Below, one piece after another: positions 1 through 10,062 of a DNA stretch of 46,713 nt (within the stretch, counting starts at the first letter, position 1; each line of letters opens with the position of its first letter). The stretch spans positions 1 to 46,713 of the forward strand of contig RCNN01000192.1 in the NCBI GenBank assembly GCA_003667245.1. The letters run 5' to 3'. The DNA comes from Heterostelium multicystogenum (Eukaryota; Evosea; Eumycetozoa; Acytosteliales; Acytosteliaceae). The notes under the pieces are model-generated. The model saw nothing but the letters and a program-made list of their open reading frames with translations. It ran no database searches and was not told the origin of the DNA. A program made the translations under genes and the position numbers.

Positions 1-1
1 A

Positions 2-587
2 TTATTTAGCGAGAAACCTGTATTCAGTGGTAAAAGAAAAACACTTCATGATAAATTAAAAGAGGAAAGCGAGAAGAATGTAGAAGAAGATTCCACTCTG
101 ATTCCATTGCTACCACCATGTGCACCGGTAGATAGATATCCAAAGATCATCAGTGAGTTGCTATTCATTTTGCGTCCACTGGTTTACTCCATCACCAGAT
201 GGATCTATGGTAAGAAATCATGGAAGCCATGGCTCCTCTCATTGGCCATGGAGTAATTCAAGCTACAGTATATCAGAGTACCGGCACTGTCATATATAAA
301 CTCCCACTCACAAAACTAGAAAGCGATGAAATCAAACGAAGAAGAGGTCTCTTTGTATATTACCTCTTGAGATCACCTTTCTACGATCGTTTTATTGGCG
401 ATGGTATAGTGTTTAGAATACTTAACTTTTTCAAGAAAGTTCCAATTTTAAAGATATTAATTGGTAAGTTGATAACATTTATTATTATAATAAATTTGGT
501 AAAGTACTAACTATTTTATTTTTAGGATGGTTTATAAATTACATCAATGTATTTAGAACTAGATATTTCTATACTTCAGCTTCTTAA
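2..587 (+). CDS. pex16: Peroxin-16, C-terminal part (5' end outside window)
   Basis: Peroxisomal membrane biogenesis protein that helps insert peroxisomal membrane proteins. The reading frame from base 2 encodes an acidic linker followed by the conserved PEX16 block ISELLFILRPLVY and KKSWKPWLLSLAME. The frame then meets a stop at 254-256 because one G appears to be missing from the run around 250-253. The protein continues in the next frame (IQATVYQSTGTVIYKLP, then RRRGLFVYYLLRSPFYDRF). An intron runs from 464 (GTAAGT) to 525 (TTTTTAG), phase 1. The last exon encodes WFINYINVFRTRYFYTSAS and stops at 585-587. The KSWKPW and YYLLRSPFY motifs are family hallmarks. The single-base break looks like a sequencing indel because both sides stay conserved. 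Confidence 0.85.
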
Positions 588-996
588 ACACAATGGGAAT
601 CACTTATCAAATAAACACATAGAGATTAGACAGATGACCACTGTTTTCGGTGTTATTCAAATTTTATTCAAATACAATCTAATTGCAAACCATAATGGAA
701 CACAAAATAAGTGAAACTACCTTGATGAAACATTATAATTTATCACATTTAGGGTTTTTGAATAAAAAAAACCATTTTGGTGTAGCGTGCCGATTTGCAT
801 CCATTTTTGAGATTTTCGTCTGTTTCATAAAATCAACATTATGTCATGCCGATATTAATGCATAAATCATTTGAGTGATTGATTCTTACATTTCTAATTT
901 GTTCACTATATACATACATACAAACAAGCTTATACGTTATATTAAGTTTTATATATATCTTTAAGATAGATAAAGCAGATAAATATAGATAGAGAA
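588..996. other. Intergenic, PEX16 to mitochondrial carrier
   Basis: No coding signal or RNA gene is seen. This AT-rich stretch must hold the PEX16 3' end and the promoter of the carrier gene. Confidence 0.6.
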
Positions 997-2042
997 ATGG
1001 GTGGAAATAAGAAGGAATTCGATTCACCCTTTTTACAAAACTTTTCACAGGTGCAGCCTCTGGTGTGTTGGCTGATTCTATCATGCATCCAATCGACACT
1101 ATTAGAGCAAGATTGCAAGTAGAGGTATTTATCAAAATTGGACTTGGCGTTGTGTATCTTTGCATATCAACTTACTTGTTTAAATGTTGTAGAAAGTAGG
1201 ACAGCAGAGATACACTGGTACATTCAATGCATTCCAATCTATTATTCAAAAGGAAGGTGTTTCGATGTTTGTATAAGGGATTCCCTATTGTTGTTACCGC
1301 CGCCACTATACCTGCTCATGCCCTCTATTTCTTTGGATATGAGTACTCAAAGAAGTATTTGAAAGGTCCACTTGGCGATGGTGCTCTCAATCATTTTGTT
1401 TCTGGTTTTGGTTGCAGATATTGCTGGTGCTATGATTTGGACTCCTATGGATGTCATTAAGCAACGTTTGCAGGTTCAGGATTTCAACTCGCTTGACAAA
1501 CCCAAATCAAACATTCTACAGAAGCACATTCCATGCATCGAAAAATGATGATGAAAGAGGAGGGTATCAGAGCTTTCTACAAAGGATTCTTCCCATCACT
1601 CATGACTTTTGGACCGTTGGTCGGAATTTATTTTGCAACCTATGAAAAGACTAAAAAGATAGTGTCGAGTGCCATTGGATTGGAGCCAGGCAAGATTTTG
1701 CCACTCCACTATCAACTGGCAAGTGGATTCTTTGCTGGTTCAGTTGCAGCTGCAGTAACTTGTCCATTGGATGTAATTAAAACCAGAATTCAAGTATCAA
1801 GATTGGGTGATAAAACATACAGTGGTATCATAGATGGATTCCAGAAAATTATGAAAGAAGAAGGACCAAGAGCTTTTGTCAAAGGAATGAGTGCTAGAAT
1901 TTTATGGATTGCCCCTGGAAATGCTATTACAATTGCATCATGTTTGTATTATATTGATTTTTGTTAAATATCTTTCATACTTATTATTATTTGTTAATAT
2001 TTAGATGAGCAATTAAAAGATTTATTTAGAAAGATGGCATAG
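997..2042 (+). CDS. Mitochondrial substrate carrier (SLC25) family protein, frame-disrupted
   Basis: Inner-membrane solute carrier with three carrier repeats. Signature motifs are visible in each: HPIDTIRARLQVE, TPMDVIKQRLQVQ and CPLDVIKTRIQVS, each followed by a KEG-type helix (IIQKEGVSM, MMKEEGIRAFYKGF, IMKEEGPRAFVKGM). Start is ATG 997. Intron 1 is 1125-1192 and intron 2 is 1942-2004; the last exon encodes EQLKDLFRKMA and stops at 2040-2042. The frame changes near 1030 (T5, one short), 1270 (TTT, one extra), 1405 (TTTT, one extra), 1510 and 1543 (A5, one extra). Correcting each restores the family pattern, so indel error is likelier than a pseudogene. The transported substrate cannot be told from the sequence. 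Confidence 0.85.
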
Positions 2043-2102
2043 TATAAATTTATAGAAAATATTTACAAATAGCAAGTTAATTTATTATTATTAAGCATAT
2101 CA

Positions 2103-2507
2103 TTAGTCCAAACCATCAAAATTAAAATCATCGATCGATGGTGAAATAGATTCTACTTTATCCACTTGTTTAGCATCTTTAATCATAGTTTGTTGTTGGT
2201 GAGGTTTTGGATTGTTGTTGGAAATTGGTTTTAAAATTGGCTTTAAAAAAAGTAGTTTGTGTTTTATGCTTCTCCTTATGACTTAATTCTAATATTGTAC
2301 TATTGATTTTTATTACTACATCTACTAAAACTATCATTGCTACAACTACTAATACCATTATTATTATTATTATTATTATTACTACTATATTACTATTACT
2401 ATCAACATCCAGATCAAAATCAAAATCAAAATCAAAATCAAACTTCAACTACATTCTTATCGTTGTCATTTTGTTGGATTTCAAAGGCTGATTCATCAAA
2501 TCAAAGT
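2103..2507 (-). other. Possible C-terminal extension of the AlkB-like gene (low complexity)
   Basis: Minus-strand reading gives FD-, N/S- and Q-rich stretches in shifting frames, ending with a plausible coding segment (MIKDAKQVDKVESIS, then SIDDFNFDGLD) with its stop at 2103-2105, 61 bases from the stop of the convergent carrier gene. It may be the true C-terminus of the AlkB-like protein if several indels or an intron intervene. The repeats (TTTTGA near 2410-2440, AAT near 2357-2380) make the frame unreliable. Confidence 0.35.
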
Positions 2508-3648
2508 CTAAGTAGAGTTTTCATTATTATAATTAATGGCTAGATTTGTTGATGGTTTGGAAAGATTTGGCAGTGAAAGGAGATGCTGTGATTTTGTTTT
2601 GATTGGAGATATTTTTGGAGATATAGAATTGATTTTGTTGGAGGTTGTAGTTGTAGTTGTAGTTGTGGTAGTTGTAATTGGATCACTTGAATATGTTAAT
2701 GATTTTATTTCATCTCTATCTGTTAGGTTTCCTATTACTGGTGGAGGAAGCTCCAATGGCGAGGGTTCATCAGCAACAGTGTGATTTTTGCACCTAAAGG
2801 TTAAGTTTATTCTAGGTTTGATTACTTTTAACTCTTTTGGTACCATGTGTGTTTCCAATAGATCTGAGTCTCTTCTGCCATCACCAGTAATGAACCAGCG
2901 TTTAGTGCGAACTCCAATTCATCTTCACCATTATTATGTTTAAGTATAAATCTCCTAGTTGCACCAAGTGAAAGAGATGCAATGGTTCGTGTCTTTTCAT
3001 CCATTGCTTCTTTATCACTATGTAGACCAATATGGTCTTTACCATCTCTATAGTAATTCACCAATACATAATCGAATTCGACATTCAATAATGATTCCAA
3101 TGCACTTTTTAGTTTCAAGACCGTTGGTGTCCATGGGAAGAGTCGTGCTTTCTGCTATATTTTAATTCTACATCTGACATCCAAGCCATCAGTCTTGGCA
3201 GTGGAACTACTCGTTCGTACATTTTCATTTCATGTTGTTCATAATTCAATGTCTGAATAAGATGTCGCTCCAGAATTCCAGCCATTTTTGGAGACAAGAA
3301 ATTCTGACACCAATACAACTGTCCGGTGCCATCCTTTAGAGGAATACTAATCAACTCTGGCAATGGATTAGGCATTTCAAATTCATCGTCCTCGCTATTC
3401 TTTTGGAATAATGAATCGATTGTCATTTGTTTTTTAGGTGATATCTTTTCATAATCAATATCAGATGGATAATATTTTGCGTCATTATTATATTTTTCGT
3501 TATTATATTTCTTTGCAAAGAAATTCCAATATTTATTTGGTTGTTGCTGAGTTGTCAACTGTAGATTATTATTATTACTATTATTATTATTGTTGGAGTC
3601 TGAACTCTTTCTTTTTTTTGGAATCAAAACTTTTGAATAGTATTCCAT
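2508..3648 (-). CDS. AlkB-type Fe(II)/2-oxoglutarate DNA-repair dioxygenase with N-terminal PIP box
   Basis: Oxidative demethylase of the ALKBH2/ALKBH3 type, which removes alkyl groups from DNA bases. The N-terminus holds a basic KKRK stretch, an Asn-rich spacer and a PCNA-binding PIP box (QMTIDSLF, residues 74-81). The core shows VPLPRLMAWM, then NYYRDGKDHIGLHSDKE with the HxD iron ligands, SLSLGATRRF, and the 2-oxoglutarate/iron motif PRINLTFR. The frame changes near 3150 (between DVELKYS and ARLFPWTPTVL) and near 2855 (ETQ.YWKHT to VPKELKVIKPR); both sides match the family, so these look like indels. After the core comes a low-complexity tail with a Thr run, ending at 2508 in this frame. 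Expected location is the nucleus. Assignment to one ALKBH subfamily is uncertain. Confidence 0.87.
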
Positions 3649-3814
3649 TTTGGCAAATCCAAAAATGAGAAAAATTGATCAGTGGACAAAATTGTTTATC
3701 TTTGTGAGTAATTTTCTTGGAAATTGATGATCATTGCTTAACTTTTTTGATCAAAGATATTTGTTTTTTATTTTGTTATCAATTAATAACAATAACAATC
3801 TGGATTATTTATAT

Positions 3815-5624
3815 AATGAACAAAAGAAAGTTAAATTCAGATGATTCAGCTCAAGATGATTTAAAGAAACAAAAACATCAGAATGTTTACCAAACAGAGG
3901 TGAATTGTGGCAATACTTTAGATGTAACAACATTAGTTTTGTGTGTGTTTCGGAATCGTTATTTGCTTCGTTTCATTTTCGAGAAAATGAAGGAGTTACC
4001 TTTGTCCAGTAGATTAGCCCCTGTCAGATATTCTGTCCGAGATTTGTATGGTAATACTCAACTTTACATCAATTTCCCACCTGAATTCAAGATGGAAGGT
4101 ATTACATCAATACCTGATATGGCTTCTATAGTTCTAAATGACCCACCCAGATCTTTTCGTTACATTGAAATCCTTGACATGGATTGGATGATAAGAAACA
4201 AGTATTTTTAATCTGCTGCGATTCAAGATGGCTAGAGGGGAGAAGCTCATAGTCAGGGAAGTATCTTTCCTGATACTTCGTGCACTTGGTAGTGACAAGG
4301 AGTTGTTTTTGCAGATTCAGACACTTTATCCACAGTACTTCAAGAATTGTAGTGGTTTCTACTTTTTTTTTAGAGGAAATCACCAAGGATATGTTCGAGT
4401 TTATTGTAAATAGCTTGAATATAGATATAGATTTGGGAAAAATTTTGAACAAGATATTGGAATATAAGAGGTTAGACCTATTGGAAAGTTTTCTTGCCGT
4501 TTATGTTCCTGATGCTTCAGCCATGGATAGAGATTTTGTAATACGCAGTATTGAAGCGGGTCTCCCCTTTGTGAAGCTTCTGACACATCGATTCATCAGA
4601 GTATTTCAACTGAATTGCCAGCAATACGCAACTACTATTACATTGAAGCTGTTGAAAGAACGGGACCTGAAGATGGTGGAATATTTTGTTGTAAATTTCG
4701 GATTGAAATTTAACTTGGATATCCTCGAAGATTACAGATTTCAATTCAAAAATAGCTCTCCTCTGACCGAAAACCAGTTGAAGCATAAAGACGAAACCAT
4801 AGCCTTGGTATTAGATCTCATTGAATCAAAAGAAACACCACAGCAACGTAGATTAAAAGATTTGAAACAAGCAAAGTATGGAAATGGCGGAGTGCCTATC
4901 ACAGAACTTCAATCAACAAAATATGAAACAATATATGATTCAATACTACCCTTTGGTCTTAATGGATGAAGATGACTTCTTGCCAGAGTCCGATGATCAG
5001 TTTCCAATTGTCGAGTATATTGATAAAAATGTCCAACATTATAGGGAAGTTCGATTCGGTCGTACACTTCATTATGCCATTCTAAATAGACTTCCCATTA
5101 TTGCTACCTATATGATCAATCGTATTCAACCAGTGAGTGCAGGTAGTTTCCTTCTCCCCATCATTCTCTCTCAACAGTTCGATTTGCTTGAAAAATTGTT
5201 AGAGTCATTTAAGAATACGATATCCATGGACAAGGTGTTACATGTTGTTCGAGAAGCAGGTTCTTACCGAGCATTACAGGTCGTGTACAAGTTTTATCCA
5301 AAGTTGGATACTAGCAGATATAAATTCACCAATACAACCATTGGATACCTCCTAGACAATCTCGAAGCTCAAGAGTTGGGGATGTTACACGAAAACATAG
5401 AAGAAAGCTTTGATTTTACACTTTGTGCAACCCACGGAGTCATCCAGTTGATCTTGGCATATATTGGATTTAGAAAAGATAAATTCAATGAAGAATGTAT
5501 TAAACCCGCTCTGATCAACGCAGCCAAATCTAACAAACTTGAGTCCCTGAAGGCAATTCATGAAATTATTCCAACCTTCAAATTCGATACCGCTGCAATT
5601 CGTTCTAATTCTAAAAAATTTTGA
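3815..5624 (+). CDS. Dictyostelid helical-repeat (ankyrin-like) family protein, frame-disrupted
   Basis: Start is ATG 3815 (MNKRKLNSDDSAQDDLKKQK, nuclear-signal-like), preferred over the upstream in-frame region because the preceding residues are hydrophobic junk. The motif VFRNRYLLRFIFEKM and the later tandem helical segments (LLTHRFIRVFQLNCQQY, LHYAILNRLPIIATYMI, IGYLLDNLEAQELGM) resemble the large dictyostelid families of degenerate ankyrin or F-box-like repeat proteins. The frame shifts at about 4207 (T run), 4362-4370 (T run of 9) and 4950-4956 (CCC/TTT), each in or next to a homopolymer with coding sense continuing on both sides. The last frame stops at 5622-5624 just after an A run, so the true end may differ. 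No catalytic motif is seen; function unknown. Confidence 0.6.
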
Positions 5625-5745
5625 AGCAGTAGTTTATTTTAATACAACATTCAGGATTTCAAAGATTCCAGTCTCTAAAAACAAGAAATAAATCCAGCTG
5701 GATCAAAAATGTATTTATAGCATTATAGTATGGTGGAGTGTTGTT

Positions 5746-7393
5746 TTAGTGATCACCAAAATCTTCTTCCAATCGTTTGGTCTGGGTAAACAAAGGATAG
5801 TTGATGAATAGGTATATTGTCGTCGTGTTGATGAAGATCAAGTAAAGTATATCTAGTATTGTATTGTTGAGAGGTGTGGCATTTATGTCTTTGATCAATG
5901 CAGATCTTCGCATTGAATTGAGTTGATAGATAAAGAATGGTACAATGAAATATCGACATTCAAATAGTGGAGATGGCAACAGTACGATCGATACACTGGC
6001 AAAGAAGAATGTGCACCACAGATTGGATTTGCCTGCTGCTCTCAAACTCTTCCAAATCATCCAAATACTATAGATGTAGAAAGGAATCAAAATGAATTTC
6101 GATAGCGGATACTTGAGGAAAATCCTGTTCCACAAATAAAAGCTGTAGTGTCTGTTATCCGATAATATAAATATATGTGTGTAGCTGTTGTTATGGTTGT
6201 TTGAGATTATTAGTCACAATACTTTATCTATTGTGGAATGTACTGAAATTGGTTCACTTACGTAAATAGATCAATCATTTTTGTATAAGAAGATTGAAAT
6301 CAATGTGATAAGAGAGATCGACTTTAATGGCTTGCAAAGCAGGCTTTTAGCAAAGTGGATTGGAGAGTAAATCGATAGCAAGGCTGATGGAGCATTGAAT
6401 ATGAAGCAGTATAGCGAGAAATAGAGTAGCTGTGCAAAGTGAAATGCCGATTCATGGTTGCTCTTGTCGCCCACAACAATACCTCCATTTACCTTTAGGA
6501 ATACGATAAACGAGAGTCCTACCAATATGTAGCCATAGAGCTGGCTGATGATAAAGAATAGGTTCGAGAGTGTAAACTTTAGATAATCAAAAATCTCTGA
6601 GAAGATGTTATCTTTAACCTGTCTATGTGTTATCTTGCTCTTCATGATCTCTTCAATCGATATCAATGCAATAAAGAAGATCCAAACGATATTGGTTTGT
6701 CGACAAAATACACTGTAGAATCCAACCTAAAGAGTTGATCAATATCATAGTCATTGGTGCAGTATGGATTGGGTGTAGCTTACCAAGGCAGAAAGTGTAT
6801 ATCTCTTCTTTAATGAGAGGTAATACACAAGTAGCACTGATAGAGTCGATAGTACATCAGTATAGAATAGTTGGTGAAAGAAGAAGTAGATGGGATGCAA
6901 CAGTAGTGTTAGGGAATAGATAGCCAAGTAAGAGGACTTGAGCGATCTGTTGTTGTTGCCCTTTTTGTCATGAATCATGCTGATGCAACGATAGACCAGT
7001 TGGTAGCCAGGAATCAGTAGTAAAACATTGATCAATCGAAGAGATTCAGTCGAACAGAATGGCAAATAAGGAATGGCGACTCTGAGAATGTGTGAGACGA
7101 ATGCAGAGAATACATAGAGTCCTGGCAGAGTCGTGATTTTTATCATCCCAATAATTTAAATCCAAATTGCAGTATCTCTGAGTTTGGGGCACATGAAATA
7201 TCTCGTCCTGTAAATAAAGATGTGTTGTAAATAATCAAAGTTGATTGATGGAATTTTCTGATGATTGTGCTTGATCATTATAACATACAACATAGTTTTC
7301 AGGAACATGTAATTTAAACAAAAAGAAAAGGTACAAAGATACAATAAATAAACTACTTTGAATTGCAATTGATATTTTGTTATTCGGAGACAT
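5746..7393 (-). CDS. alg10: ALG10-like dolichyl-P-Glc: Glc2Man9GlcNAc2-PP-dolichol alpha-1,2-glucosyltransferase
   Basis: ER membrane enzyme that adds the last glucose to the lipid-linked oligosaccharide before N-glycosylation. Exon 1 (7393-7289) starts MSPNNKIS, has one membrane helix and ends VPENYV. After intron 7208-7288 comes the hallmark DEIFHVPQTQRYCN, then WDD-KITTLPGLY, LRLINVLL and HPIYFFFHQLFYTDVLSTL. After intron 6727-6783 comes VGFYSVFCRQTNIVWIFFIA. After intron 6185-6261 comes YTHIFILSDNRHYSFYLWN, the C-terminal hallmark. The frame needs a one-base correction in an A5 run near 7140 and another near 6275. Many hydrophobic segments fit a polytopic ER protein. The stop at 5746-5748 faces the preceding plus-strand gene, 121 bases away. 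Confidence 0.9.
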
Positions 7394-7605
7394 ATTTTAA
7401 CATCAAACCAATCTCTGTCTTCAATAATAACTTTTGATTTTCCAAAAAGATAGAGACTGAGGAGATATTGAATCAATATATCTATATAAGACATTTAATA
7501 TCATATTAATAGAATATATTATCAATATTTCTATTGATTTATGTATAAATAAAAAAGGTTATTGTAAAATAAAAACAACTATTATTGATATTTTTTTCAT
7601 CAACT

Positions 7606-7678
7606 GCCCGGTTAGCTCAGTCGGTAGAGCGCACGGCTCTTAACCGTGTGGTCGTGGGTTCGAGCCCCACATTGGGCG
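7606..7678 (+). tRNA. tRNA-Lys (anticodon CTT)
   Basis: A 73-nt intronless cloverleaf. The acceptor GCCCGGT pairs with ATTGGGC through two G-U pairs. The D arm is GCTC/GAGC. The anticodon stem CACGG/CCGTG encloses loop CTCTTAA with anticodon CTT. The T stem GTGGG/CCCAC encloses TTCGAGC. A box and B box (GGTTCGAGCCC) are intact. It is followed at once by TTTCTTT, a weak Pol III stop, and by the palindrome described at 7700-7717. Confidence 0.97.
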
Positions 7679-7699
7679 TTTCTTTATGGAAATTATTCC

Positions 7700-7717
7700 C
7701 ATAATGCGCGCATTATG
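7700..7717. repeat. 18-bp perfect palindrome downstream of tRNA-Lys
   Basis: CATAATGCGCGCATTATG is self-complementary. Its 12-bp core AATGCGCGCATT (7703-7714) starts after a 24-nt gap from the end of tRNA-Lys. The same core follows tRNA-Ala at the same distance. Confidence 0.9.
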
Positions 7718-7754
7718 AAAAGTTGAATTTTATTTAGTTGAAAATCAATTCGCA

Positions 7755-7770
7755 CTCAGTTATAACTGAG
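7755..7770. repeat. 16-bp perfect palindrome CTCAGTTATAACTGAG
   Basis: Perfectly self-complementary. It starts 77 bases after tRNA-Lys and 57 bases after a TCCCATAA octamer (7697-7704) that fits the dictyostelid DUSE consensus for small RNA promoters. No definite RNA gene is seen. Confidence 0.7.
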
Positions 7771-8031
7771 ACAATCAAAATCTCTAAATTTGACACCAAA
7801 GGATCCCTTACCAACCTACAAACTTACAACTATTTCCACATTAATAAATAGTACAGCAGATACCTTTATTGGATATTAATTAATAAATAGAATATAGATT
7901 TTAAAACTGGATTTAAAGTCTTAATTATTTTCCTATGTTATCACAAACTTTTGATAAGATAACATTCTTGATCTACAAAAATCGTTAAAATACAGGCCAT
8001 CAAACAATTCGAAATGATGTGATATTAAATG

Positions 8032-8086
8032 TCTCACATTATGAATAGGATAGATAACATTAATGTGTAATACCTATAATGTGAGA
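8032..8086. repeat. Inverted repeat, 11-bp perfect arms
   Basis: TCTCACATTAT (8032-8042) pairs with ATAATGTGAGA (8076-8086) around a 33-base centre that itself contains ACATTAATGT. It lies in intergenic DNA. Confidence 0.7.
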
Positions 8087-8563
8087 TAGTTAATATATAA
8101 TATTAATACATTTAGATTTAAAGTAAGAAATAGTAATTTTCATTTATTTATTTGTAAATATTCATTAATCATCTATGATAATATTAATACCAACAAAATC
8201 TATCTAAATTTTACAAACATTTGTTTCATACTTAAGTATCCACATTTTAAAAACAGGTTACATGATAAGTGTATTAATAAATATTCCGAAGTTATAATTT
8301 ATAACTTTATTTTGTGTATACACAATTAGTTTTATGTTTATTTAATTAACGGGGTAAAAAAAGTTATAACTTTCTTAGTAATCATTATTAAAATATACAT
8401 ATCAATTATTATCTGTATACATAATTAAAAGTAATAAGATGAGCTTCATTATTAAAATATTAAGTTTAAAGAAACTATTTAAACAATCGACTTTACTTTC
8501 ATTATATAAATATCAAATAACTTTACAATATATTATTATAGCTTTATAATTATTATTTAAAGA

Positions 8564-9019
8564 ATGAAGGTTGCAATTTTTGCTCTATTGTTGGTTGCTT
8601 TGACTGCTGTCAACTCTAGTTTCGTTGTTGGTGTTTGTGATTCAAGTAAGTGTGGTGTTGGTCAAGTATGCATCTGTGAAGGAGGTGTCAGCCACTGTGT
8701 CCTCTTGGATCAATGTGATGAAGTTGCTGTTGTCCAAACCATCGAACACAGTTGGGTCGAGAATGGTGAAGCATTCACTTTATACCGTGTCCATGTTTTC
8801 AATTACGGACCAAGAACCTTGAAGAACATCGCTATCCAAACCGATTGCACATTGGACCCACGTGATCAAAACTCTGTATGGAACATTGAATACCACAATG
8901 GATTCTTCTCTCTTCCAGCCTACGGACAAGGAATTTCCACCGGTAAAGAGTTTGTATTTGGATACATTGATCGTGGAATGAGATCACCAAATCTTTACAT
9001 TCGTGCTCTCCAATATTAA
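8564..9019 (+). CDS. Secreted CBM49-type carbohydrate-binding protein
   Basis: A 151-residue intact ORF. Residues 1-18 are a signal peptide (MKVAIFALLLVALTAVNS). A short Cys-rich segment follows (CDSSKCGVGQVCIC...C...C, about residues 25-52). About residues 55-150 form a CBM49 domain: W followed by LYRVHVFNYG, LKNIAIQTDC, VWNIEY, FSLP and the final FVFGYI. In dictyostelids this domain occurs in secreted stalk and spore matrix proteins that bind cellulose. No introns or frame errors. The family and secretion are well supported; the exact ligand is inferred. Confidence 0.87.
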   Translation: MKVAIFALLLVALTAVNSSFVVGVCDSSKCGVGQVCICEGGVSHCVLLDQCDEVAVVQTIEHSWVENGEAFTLYRVHVFNYGPRTLKNIAIQTDCTLDPRDQNSVWNIEYHNGFFSLPAYGQGISTGKEFVFGYIDRGMRSPNLYIRALQY

Positions 9020-9166
9020 ACCGTTTATTCCAATATCCAAGTTAACTTTAATAAATATTTATTATTTGATCAGTTTTTTTGATAAATTTGTCTAAAATAA
9101 CCTGGTTGTAAAATGAAAAGTTAATAGCTTTATTTTATTGTCTTTATATAATATATCTTTGGGATA

Positions 9167-9690
9167 ATGGGGAATATGTGTGGTAGTGAATGACTCTAAA
9201 ACAGTGTTGATAGGTAGTTTAAAAGATGCTGGGACGACATCTCTAATGTATAGAATGAAGTTGGGCTAATACCTTGGTGACTACCATGTAAGTGAGACCC
9301 TGAAAAATGTCGAGGAGATACATCACAGGCATTTTGTTCACTATTTGGGATATTTCAAATAATCCTTCGTTTGGACATCTTATCAAAATTAAGACACCTG
9401 TTCATGCTTGGATAGTTGTAATCGATGCATCAGATGATCGTTTACATAGTCTAACTGAATCAAGAGACCAAATCTTTAGTTTGCAAGACTCAATTTACTT
9501 TGGAAAAGTGCTGTTAATATTAGCTGCCAAGTATGACAAATCCAATGTAGCTTCAATCAAAGAAATTGTCACTTCAACTCTCATTAAAAATCACAAATGG
9601 TATGTGCAACCTGTAAGTGCAAAAACAGGCTATGGCATAGAAGAAGGCTTAGATTGGTTAGCAAAAACCGTAAGATTAAGAATAGACTAA
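9167..9690 (+). pseudogene. Degenerate ARF-family GTPase (pseudogene or pseudoGTPase)
   Basis: The start MGNMCG resembles the ARF N-terminus with myristoylated Gly. In another frame comes TVLIGSLKDAGTTSLMYRMK, aligned to the ARF P-loop region but lacking the Walker A lysine. The frame breaks again around 9270-9310. From 9307 one frame runs to a stop at 9688-9690: TIWDISNNPSFG replaces the WDxGGQ switch, VVIDASDD is kept, AKYD replaces NKxD, and SAKTGYGIEEGLDWLAKTV matches the ARF C-terminus. The frame breaks could be sequence errors, but the changes in three nucleotide-binding motifs are substitutions. So it is either a dying copy or a protein that no longer binds GTP normally. Confidence 0.7.
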
Positions 9691-9965
9691 ACTCAAGAGA
9701 GTCCTAAATTGTATCATAGTTATCAAATGTACTTTTAGCCTTTAAAGTTGATAGATAAATAAACAAAAGGTTTTCAAACCTTTAAGGTATATGCAAAATG
9801 TATTATATAATATTAGATATGAAAAGAAATGATATTTATATAGACTAAGGTAAATAGAAACAAAACAATGAATAAGTGAAATTCGTTTTCAAATCGAATA
9901 ATAGTGATAAAATGAACATATTTTACTGTTGGTTTGTTTAACAAAAAATTAAAATTCTCATATAA

Positions 9966-10038
9966 GGGCTTGTAGCTCAGATGGTAGAGCGCTCGCTTAG
10001 CATGCGAGAGGTAAAGGGATCGATACCCTTCTAGTCCA
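9966..10038 (+). tRNA. tRNA-Ala (anticodon AGC)
   Basis: A 73-nt intronless cloverleaf. Acceptor GGGCTTG pairs with CTAGTCC and includes the G3-U70 pair that marks alanine tRNAs; there is a T6/T67 mismatch. The anticodon stem CTCGC/GCGAG encloses TTAGCAT with anticodon AGC. The T stem AAGGG/CCCTT encloses ATCGATA, a form usual for eukaryotic tRNA-Ala. A T6 run 4 bases after the end is a Pol III terminator. Confidence 0.96.
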
Positions 10039-10041
10039 AAA

Positions 10042-10047
10042 TTTTTT
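10042..10047 (+). terminator. Pol III terminator of tRNA-Ala
   Basis: A run of six T shortly after the discriminator base. Confidence 0.75.
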
Positions 10048-10062
10048 ATTTGATATGTTAAA

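Larger units (their letters stand above)
7679..8563. other. Intergenic, tRNA-Lys to CBM49 gene
   Basis: No protein-coding signal. It contains the 18-bp palindrome (7700-7717), a 16-bp palindrome (7755-7770), an inverted repeat (8032-8086) and the promoter of the CBM49 gene. The last 100 bases are strongly AT-rich. Confidence 0.6.

Noticed and set aside
10014..10030. Unusual T loop ATCGATA in tRNA-Ala
   Set aside because: This T-loop form is normal for eukaryotic tRNA-Ala genes.
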